Shown here piece by piece: positions 6,025 to 10,323 of a stretch of DNA of 10,323 nt. Under the pieces are notes generated by a model, which worked only from the letters and a program-made list of their open reading frames with translations, made no database searches and was not told the DNA's origin. Source of the DNA: Hypericibacter sp050729195 (lineage in GTDB: Bacteria; Pseudomonadota; Alphaproteobacteria; Dongiales; Dongiaceae); the NCBI RefSeq assembly GCF_050729195.1, contig NZ_JBOHKS010000069.1, positions 1 through 10,323 of the forward strand, in the 5' to 3' direction. Position 1 is the stretch's first letter. Every line of letters begins with the position of its first letter. The translations under genes and the position numbers were made by a program.

Positions 6025-7194
6025 TCACCCGTCCTGCGTGACCCAGGCGGCGATGGTGTCGAGCGCGCGCAGGGTCTCGACGATCATCTCGGGCATGGTC
6101 GGCTTGGGCCAGGTCGAGAGCTTGACCGCCACCATCTCGTTGGGCGGGTCGACATAGATCATCTGGCCGAAGATGCCGCGCGCCAGCTGGACGCCGGCAT
6201 GGCTGTCGCGCACCCACCATTGATGGGAATAGGCGCCCTTGGGCATCTGGGTCTTGTAGGGCTCGCCGCGGAACTTGCTCGGATCGCCGCGCCGGGTGCG
6301 CCGGACCCAATCGGCGGGAACGATCTGCCTTCCGTTGAAGAGACCCTGATCGAGATGCATCTGCCCGAAGCGCGCGAAATCGCGCAAGGAGGCGCAGAAG
6401 CCGCCATCGGCCAGCGCGGTGCCCACCTTGTCGAGCGAATAATAAGCGTCATGCTCGGTGCCGAGCTTCGACCAGAGCCGGTCTGAGAGGAGATCGGCCA
6501 GGTCCGTTCCCGTCACCGTCTCCATCAGCCAGCCGAGCAGATCGGTGTCGGCGGAGCGGTAGGTGAAATATTCGCCATGGGCGCGCTCGGGCTTGATCGC
6601 GCGGATCATGTCATAGAGCGAGATCGGATCGTTGGGACCGCGCGGCGGCTTCCAGTTGCAGGCGATATCGATCGTGAAGGCGTCGGAATTGAGATCGTAA
6701 TAATCCTCGACGAAGCGCACGCCCGTCTGCATATCGAGCACATGCTGGACCGTGGCGTCTTCATAGCCCGTCGCTTTCAGGTCCGGGATGTAATGCGCGA
6801 TCGGTGCTGCCGGATCGATCCGCTCCTCGGCCACCAGGATGCCCATGAGATCGCCCACGACCGACTTGGAGACCGACATGGCCAGATGCGCGTCCTCGGG
6901 CTCGAGCCCGTTGAAATAGCGCTCATAGACCACCCGGCCGCGATGGAGGACGATGAAGCCGTTGGTGTCGCTGGCGCGCAGGAAATCGAGCAGCGTGATG
7001 TTCGAGCCGTCGTCGCGCCCCAGCGGCAGCCGGTCGAGATCCTGGGAGGCTTGCGGCAGGGCCGCGACCGGGCCGGGCCCCCGCGCCACCGGCGCCGTCG
7101 GGAACAGGCGGCGCATATGGCTGAAGGACCAGGCGGCATGGCCGGGCTGATCCCAATTGAGCGGCGTGATACGCTTCGCGTGCCTCGGCTGCAT
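6025..7194 (-). CDS. Serine hydrolase, beta-lactamase/6-aminohexanoate-dimer hydrolase-like fold
   Basis: This 389-residue protein belongs to the SxxK serine-hydrolase group (class C beta-lactamase fold, COG1680-like). SVSK at 107-110 gives nucleophile Ser107 and base Lys110, and TYRS (211-214) supplies Tyr212. This spacing is very close to that of the nylon-oligomer hydrolase NylB (Ser112, Lys115, Tyr215). The third element, replacing KTG, is GIFGQMIYVDP (340-350). The Y-x-S form of the second motif, in place of Y-x-N, argues against a true beta-lactamase and for an esterase or amidase. The substrate is unknown. No clear signal peptide is visible, so a cytosolic location is likely. The ATG at 7194 has AAGGGGGA about 10 bases upstream. 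The TPR gene ends 80 bases upstream on the same strand, and an operon is possible. Confidence 0.88.
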   Translation of the reverse strand: MQPRHAKRITPLNWDQPGHAAWSFSHMRRLFPTAPVARGPGPVAALPQASQDLDRLPLGRDDGSNITLLDFLRASDTNGFIVLHRGRVVYERYFNGLEPEDAHLAMSVSKSVVGDLMGILVAEERIDPAAPIAHYIPDLKATGYEDATVQHVLDMQTGVRFVEDYYDLNSDAFTIDIACNWKPPRGPNDPISLYDMIRAIKPERAHGEYFTYRSADTDLLGWLMETVTGTDLADLLSDRLWSKLGTEHDAYYSLDKVGTALADGGFCASLRDFARFGQMHLDQGLFNGRQIVPADWVRRTRRGDPSKFRGEPYKTQMPKGAYSHQWWVRDSHAGVQLARGIFGQMIYVDPPNEMVAVKLSTWPKPTMPEMIVETLRALDTIAAWVTQDG

Positions 7195-7274
7195 TACCGG
7201 CTATCCCCCTTCAGAGCGCAATCGCGCCCGAGCCTAGGCGAGGCAGCAGGGCTGGGCAAGCCGGGGACGGAAGA

Positions 7275-8933
7275 TCAGGCCGCGGTCCGAAGGCGACAAT
7301 AGCAGGAGGCCTTGATGGGCACATCGGCCCGTGCGACCGCGATATCCAAACGCCGCTTGATATGCGCGGCCTCGACGGTCTCGCCACGCCGCGCCAGGCA
7401 TTCGTGGAGTCCATGCAGGCTCCAGACATTGTCGGGATGCTGGCAGGCGCGACGAAGCGTGCCGTCCAGACCCAGATCGGCCCGGTAGATCGCTTCCGCC
7501 TGGTCGAGCCTTCCCTGCTCCATCAACAAGGCGGCGAGCGCGTGCCGGGCGGGCTGCATCCAGCCCCATGGCTCGTCATAGGGCAGATTGTCGTCGAGCT
7601 CGACCGCGCGGCGGAGATGCTCGAAGGCGAGATCATGGTTGCCTTTCCGATATTCGATCTCGCCGATCATCATCGCGTCGGCGATCGCGAGAATGTCGAG
7701 ACAGGTGTTGTTGAACAGCATCCGGGTCTTGGGCACTCGCCCGCGGGCGGCGAGGAAGGCATCGCGCTCGGTCTCGGCGCCGCCGACATCGCCCAGGGAT
7801 GCCATTGCGACTGCCCGCGCATAGCGCATCAGGGCCGTGGTGACGCAGTAGAGTTCCGGGTCATCGGGCAGAGGTTGATCGAGAATCTCCCGCCACTTCC
7901 CGAAACGGATCAGGACATGCTGCTTGATCGGGACCATGCCCTCGAGCCAGTCGGCCATCGGCGGGGAACCTGTCTGGAGGAGAGCCGGAGGCAGGTTCCG
8001 GATCAATTCCTCCGCCGTCTCCATTGCCGGCGCGTACTGCGCGAGAAACATCGCACCATAGACTTTGAAGTGATAATTGTGGCTGCGATAGACCGAATAG
8101 AAATTCATCGCACCGGCCCGTTCCATATATTTGCTATCGGCAACAATCGCCGCCGAGTTGCGCGCGACGACATCGTGGTAGTGCCCGCACAGAACGTCGA
8201 TATGCGTCGACATATGGACCAGGTGGCCCGCATCCGGGACCAGATGAACCAGCGTATCGCCGGCCTTGAGCGCCCGCTCCGGATGCGGCGACATCTCCAT
8301 CAGATGGACATAGAGGTGAAGCAGGCCCGGATGCCGATTGGCGCCCTTGGCGTCGAGCGTCCGGAACGCCGCTTCCAGGACCTTCGTGATTTCTCTCGTA
8401 CCGGCATTGGGGGTCGGCTCGCCCGTGACGAGGTCCCAGAGCTGCCAGGGCGTGCGGTTCATGAGGGCGTCGGCGAACAACGCGCAGACATCGACATCGT
8501 CGTGATGGGCCGCGTGCACGTCGCGCATCGCATCGGCATAGGCGTCATTCCAGGGCGCAAAATTCTCTTCGGCTGCGCTCGGCGGGTAGCGCTTCGCGAG
8601 CGCGGCGATCAGCCCCTGCTCGATCGCCGTCGTGCCCGTGGCCAGGCGGGCCGCTTGGGCACAAGCGTCGAGGGCCCGCGCCAGGGAATTGCGCTTGTCT
8701 TCCGCATCGAAGGCTTCCCAGCGCTTGTTGTAGTTCGGCCCGACAGCATAGGCGATGCCCCAATGGGCCATGGCGCATTGAGCATCGTGCTGCAAGGCGC
8801 GCTCGAAGCAGGCGATCGCCTCCTCGTGATGGAAGCCGTAGCACCACGCCATCCCCCGGTTGAACCAAAGCTGAGCCTCCGGGCTTCTCGTGGTCACCGG
8901 CCAGCCATAGGTTCCCAGATCATAATATTCCAT
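7275..8933 (-). CDS. Tetratricopeptide-repeat protein with a histidine-rich core
   Basis: This 552-residue soluble protein has a clear TPR at about 21-54 (FNRGMAWCYGFHHEEAIACF) and two near the C-terminus, about 423-454 (YRKGNHDLAFEHLRRAVEL) and 461-490 (LLMEQGRLDQAEAIYRADLG). The middle (201-253) carries ten histidines in 53 residues, including LHLYVHLMEMSPHPERA and GHLVHMSTHID. It belongs to a widespread group of roughly 550-residue TPR proteins with the conserved 'GHLxHMPSHIY' signature; here PSHIY has become STHID. Their biochemical role is not known to me. ATG 8933 is chosen over the open frame's upstream start at 9029 because GGGAGG (8944-8939) lies 5 bases before it. The C-terminus contains CYC. 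It is divergent from the TrpD2/YbiB gene and 80 bases upstream of the serine hydrolase. Confidence 0.88.
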   Translation of the reverse strand: MEYYDLGTYGWPVTTRSPEAQLWFNRGMAWCYGFHHEEAIACFERALQHDAQCAMAHWGIAYAVGPNYNKRWEAFDAEDKRNSLARALDACAQAARLATGTTAIEQGLIAALAKRYPPSAAEENFAPWNDAYADAMRDVHAAHHDDVDVCALFADALMNRTPWQLWDLVTGEPTPNAGTREITKVLEAAFRTLDAKGANRHPGLLHLYVHLMEMSPHPERALKAGDTLVHLVPDAGHLVHMSTHIDVLCGHYHDVVARNSAAIVADSKYMERAGAMNFYSVYRSHNYHFKVYGAMFLAQYAPAMETAEELIRNLPPALLQTGSPPMADWLEGMVPIKQHVLIRFGKWREILDQPLPDDPELYCVTTALMRYARAVAMASLGDVGGAETERDAFLAARGRVPKTRMLFNNTCLDILAIADAMMIGEIEYRKGNHDLAFEHLRRAVELDDNLPYDEPWGWMQPARHALAALLMEQGRLDQAEAIYRADLGLDGTLRRACQHPDNVWSLHGLHECLARRGETVEAAHIKRRLDIAVARADVPIKASCYCRLRTAA

Positions 8934-8953
8934 CGCGGCCTCCCGAGCCTCGT

Positions 8954-8968
8954 GCGCCCCAGGGGCGC
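8954..8968. promoter_or_regulatory. GCGCCCC/GGGGCGC inverted repeat in the TPR gene leader
   Basis: GCGCCCC and GGGGCGC flank a single A and form a 15-base palindrome 20 bases upstream of the TPR start codon, just beyond its ribosome binding site. It could be an operator or a leader hairpin. The divergent gap (8934-9163) holds no other clear signal; a TAGTAT or TATGTA -10-like string on the minus strand near 8980-8990 lacks a matching -35 box. Confidence 0.3.
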
Positions 8969-9128
8969 CTCCCACCCGGTTACATACTACAGGCATTTGC
9001 GGCGGAGCGCAGAGCCCGTCCTCCGCCATGGCCGCCCGCCGGCGACTCCGGTTTCGGACCGCGACGCCCTGGAAGAAGCGGCGATCTGCCCGGCAATAGC
9101 GGGGCTTAGAGGATGTTCTGCCGGTGGG

Positions 9129-9157
9129 TCGGCATGAGGGCCATCGCCTGCTACACT
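9129..9157 (+). promoter_or_regulatory. Possible promoter giving a leaderless TrpD2/YbiB mRNA
   Basis: TCGGCA (9129-9134, four of six -35 consensus bases), a 17-base spacer and TACACT (9152-9157, four of six -10 bases) would start transcription about 7 bases after the -10 box. That is at or next to the ATG at 9164. No ribosome binding site precedes that ATG, which agrees with a leaderless transcript. The match is modest and could be chance. Confidence 0.25.
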
Positions 9158-9163
9158 GCGGAC

Positions 9164-10210
9164 ATGCCCGACGACAACAAGCGCAGCGACGGCGATTCCG
9201 GCGAGGATGGCGGCACGGCCGACACGCTCCATCCCTTCGCCAAATTCCTGCGGTTGGTCGGGCGCGGACCGACCTTGTCGCGGTCGCTCACGATCGACGA
9301 GGCCGAGGAGGCGATGACCGCGATCCTCGCCGGCAGCGCCGAGCCGATGCAGATCGGCGCGCTCTTCCTGCTGCTGCGCTACCGCAAGGAGACGCCGGAG
9401 GAGCTGGCCGGATTCGTGCGCGCGGCGCAGCGCTGGTGGAAGCTGCCGGACGAACCTGCGGCCGAGATCGATTGGCCGTCCTATGCGGACCGGCATAAGC
9501 AGCTGCCCTATTTCATCCTGAGTGCGCTGCTGCTGGCGGAACAGGGCATCAAGATCGCGATGCATGGCCTGGCCGGCGTCGGCGAGGCGACCACGCCGCG
9601 GGTGCTGCAGGCGCTGGGCATCGAGGCGGCGAACTCGGTCGAGGATGCGGCGCGGCGCATCCAGCGCAGCGGTTTCGCCTATCTGCCGATCGAGCGCTTT
9701 TGTCCGCCGCTGCTGCGGCTGTTCGCGATGCGCCCGATCCTGGGCCTGCGCACGCCCGCCAACAGTTTCTGCCGCGAGCTCAATCCGCTGGCGGCGACGG
9801 CCCAGCTTCAGGGCGTGTTCCATCCGACCTACATCGTCACCCACCAGGAGGCAGCGCGGTTCCTGAAGCAGCCCAAGGCCGCGATCTTCAAGGGCGGCGG
9901 CGGCGAGGCCCAGATCAATCCGGAGAAGCCCTGCCGCGTGGGGTTGGTAGAAGGCGAAGCCTTGACCGAAGAGACCTGGCCGCCTTTGCTCGCGGGCGAG
10001 CGCCATGGCTGGCGCGACGAACCGCTCGATCCCAGGGCCGTGCTGGCGCTCTGGCGCGGCGAGGCGGCACCAGCGGGGCCGACGGCCGCCGTGATCGGCA
10101 CGGTGGCGATCGCGCTCAAACTGCTCGGGCGCGCGCCGACGCAGGAGGCAGCGCTGGATCAGGCGCGGGCGATGTGGAAGGGGCGGGCGAAGGGGAAGTA
10201 TGGGCGGTGA
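9164..10210 (+). CDS. TrpD2/YbiB-type glycosyl transferase family protein (nucleic-acid-binding TrpD paralogue)
   Basis: The 348-residue protein has the anthranilate phosphoribosyltransferase fold: a small helical domain at about 40-90 (LTIDEAEEAMTAILAGSAEP) and an alpha/beta domain from about 115. The TrpD PRPP loop GTGGD is absent. In its place is the YbiB-type PSYADRHKQLPY (105-116), followed by MHGLAGVGE (133-141), LGLRTPANSFCRELNPL (193-209) and FKGGGGEAQINPEKPC (242-257). E. coli YbiB binds DNA and is not a tryptophan enzyme, so trpD is not assigned. The N-terminal tail is acidic and low-complexity (DSGEDGGTAD). The start is uncertain: ATG 9164 is preferred, with in-frame ATGs at 9113 and 9134 as alternatives. 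The C-terminal tail is basic (WKGRAKGKYGR), which could contact nucleic acid. Confidence 0.87.
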   Translation: MPDDNKRSDGDSGEDGGTADTLHPFAKFLRLVGRGPTLSRSLTIDEAEEAMTAILAGSAEPMQIGALFLLLRYRKETPEELAGFVRAAQRWWKLPDEPAAEIDWPSYADRHKQLPYFILSALLLAEQGIKIAMHGLAGVGEATTPRVLQALGIEAANSVEDAARRIQRSGFAYLPIERFCPPLLRLFAMRPILGLRTPANSFCRELNPLAATAQLQGVFHPTYIVTHQEAARFLKQPKAAIFKGGGGEAQINPEKPCRVGLVEGEALTEETWPPLLAGERHGWRDEPLDPRAVLALWRGEAAPAGPTAAVIGTVAIALKLLGRAPTQEAALDQARAMWKGRAKGKYGR

Positions 10211-10278
10211 CGTCTCGCCGTGGAATCGAGGGCTTCGTTCCGCGACCTATACCAAGGCTCCTCGTCCCCTAGGTTTCC

Positions 10279-10323
10279 TCACGGATGCATCAGCTTGTCG
10301 TCGGAGGCGTCATCGATGCCACC
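10279..10323 (-). CDS. Possible C-terminal tail of a minus-strand gene, cut by the window edge
   Basis: From the right edge the minus strand reads as GGIDDASDDKLMHP and then a TGA stop at 10281-10279, with mostly G or C in third positions. If real, this gene converges on the TrpD2/YbiB gene. The opposite reading, an ATG at 10285 giving MHQLVVGGVIDAT on the plus strand, is also open but has no ribosome binding site and poorer codon use. Fifteen codons cannot identify a family. Bases 10211-10278 show no terminator or gene. Confidence 0.3.
   Translation of the reverse strand, partial: GGIDDASDDKLMHP

Noticed and set aside
5747..6157. 136-codon plus-strand open frame containing MPGLDPGIQ
   Set aside because: The peptide is a translation of the palindromic repeat, a common annotation artefact in alphaproteobacteria, and the rest is antisense to the serine hydrolase.
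9115..9130. GTTC followed by GGTC near the TrpD2/YbiB start, considered as an alphaproteobacterial LexA box because E. coli ybiB is SOS-controlled
   Set aside because: The expected pattern is GTTC-N7-GTTC. Here the second half is GGTC at spacing 8, so the match is too poor to claim.
7362..9137. 591-codon plus-strand open frame, the longest in the window
   Set aside because: It is antisense to the TPR gene, which has proper TPR periodicity and a strong ribosome binding site. The antisense product shows no domain, and the length follows from GC-rich codon bias.
1..10323. Mobile elements, defence systems, CRISPR arrays, tRNA or rRNA genes
   Set aside because: No transposase, integrase, nuclease or toxin-antitoxin motifs, no regularly spaced repeats, and no cloverleaf or rRNA sequence were seen on reading both strands. 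The gene set is ordinary chromosomal.

Overview
This is a strongly GC-rich chromosomal stretch with codon third positions dominated by G and C. The gene content and the intergenic palindromes, including the 'GGACTTGATCC' hairpin type common in alphaproteobacterial genomes, point to an alphaproteobacterium. Rhodospirillales or Hyphomicrobiales is my inference and not proven here. I see no rRNA, tRNA, insertion sequence, phage gene, CRISPR array or defence cassette. The window reads as ordinary housekeeping and stress chromosome, and I did not find a previously undescribed multi-gene system.

Layout. The left third is on the plus strand: an AIG2/gamma-glutamylcyclotransferase-like protein (212-745), a block of palindromic and tandem repeats (751-905), methionine sulfoxide reductase MsrA (1009-1674) with a textbook intrinsic terminator (1749-1779), and a YeaE-like aldo/keto reductase (1931-2773). 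A strong hairpin at 2792-2817 sits where this strand meets the minus-strand block. The minus-strand block, in the order it is read, is a histidine-rich TPR protein (8933-7275), a SxxK serine hydrolase (7194-6025), a 440-base gap holding a two-armed palindromic element (5871-5978), a small three-helix membrane protein (about 5584-5207), a Zn-dependent amidohydrolase of the allantoate/N-carbamoyl amino acid hydrolase family with its own recognisable promoter (5082-3838), and aquaporin AqpZ (3574-2846). At the right edge a TrpD2/YbiB-type protein (9164-10210) is divergent from the TPR gene. The last bases may hold the tail of a further minus-strand gene.

How the genes fit together. MsrA repairs oxidised methionine, the YeaE-like reductase reduces reactive aldehydes, and the cyclotransferase-like protein may touch gamma-glutamyl metabolism. 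They therefore share a loose damage-repair theme, but repeats and a terminator separate them, so they are neighbours and not a demonstrated operon. The TPR gene and the serine hydrolase are 80 bases apart on one strand with no visible terminator and could be co-transcribed. The amidohydrolase appears independently regulated, and AqpZ is a stand-alone water channel.

The items most worth a second look are: (1) the 5871-5978 element, whose two hairpin arms differ by compensatory base-pair swaps; (2) a promoter for the amidohydrolase with one CCCGCGGG palindrome in its spacer and another just downstream; (3) the cluster of ten histidines in the TPR protein; and (4) the possible leaderless start of the TrpD2/YbiB gene.
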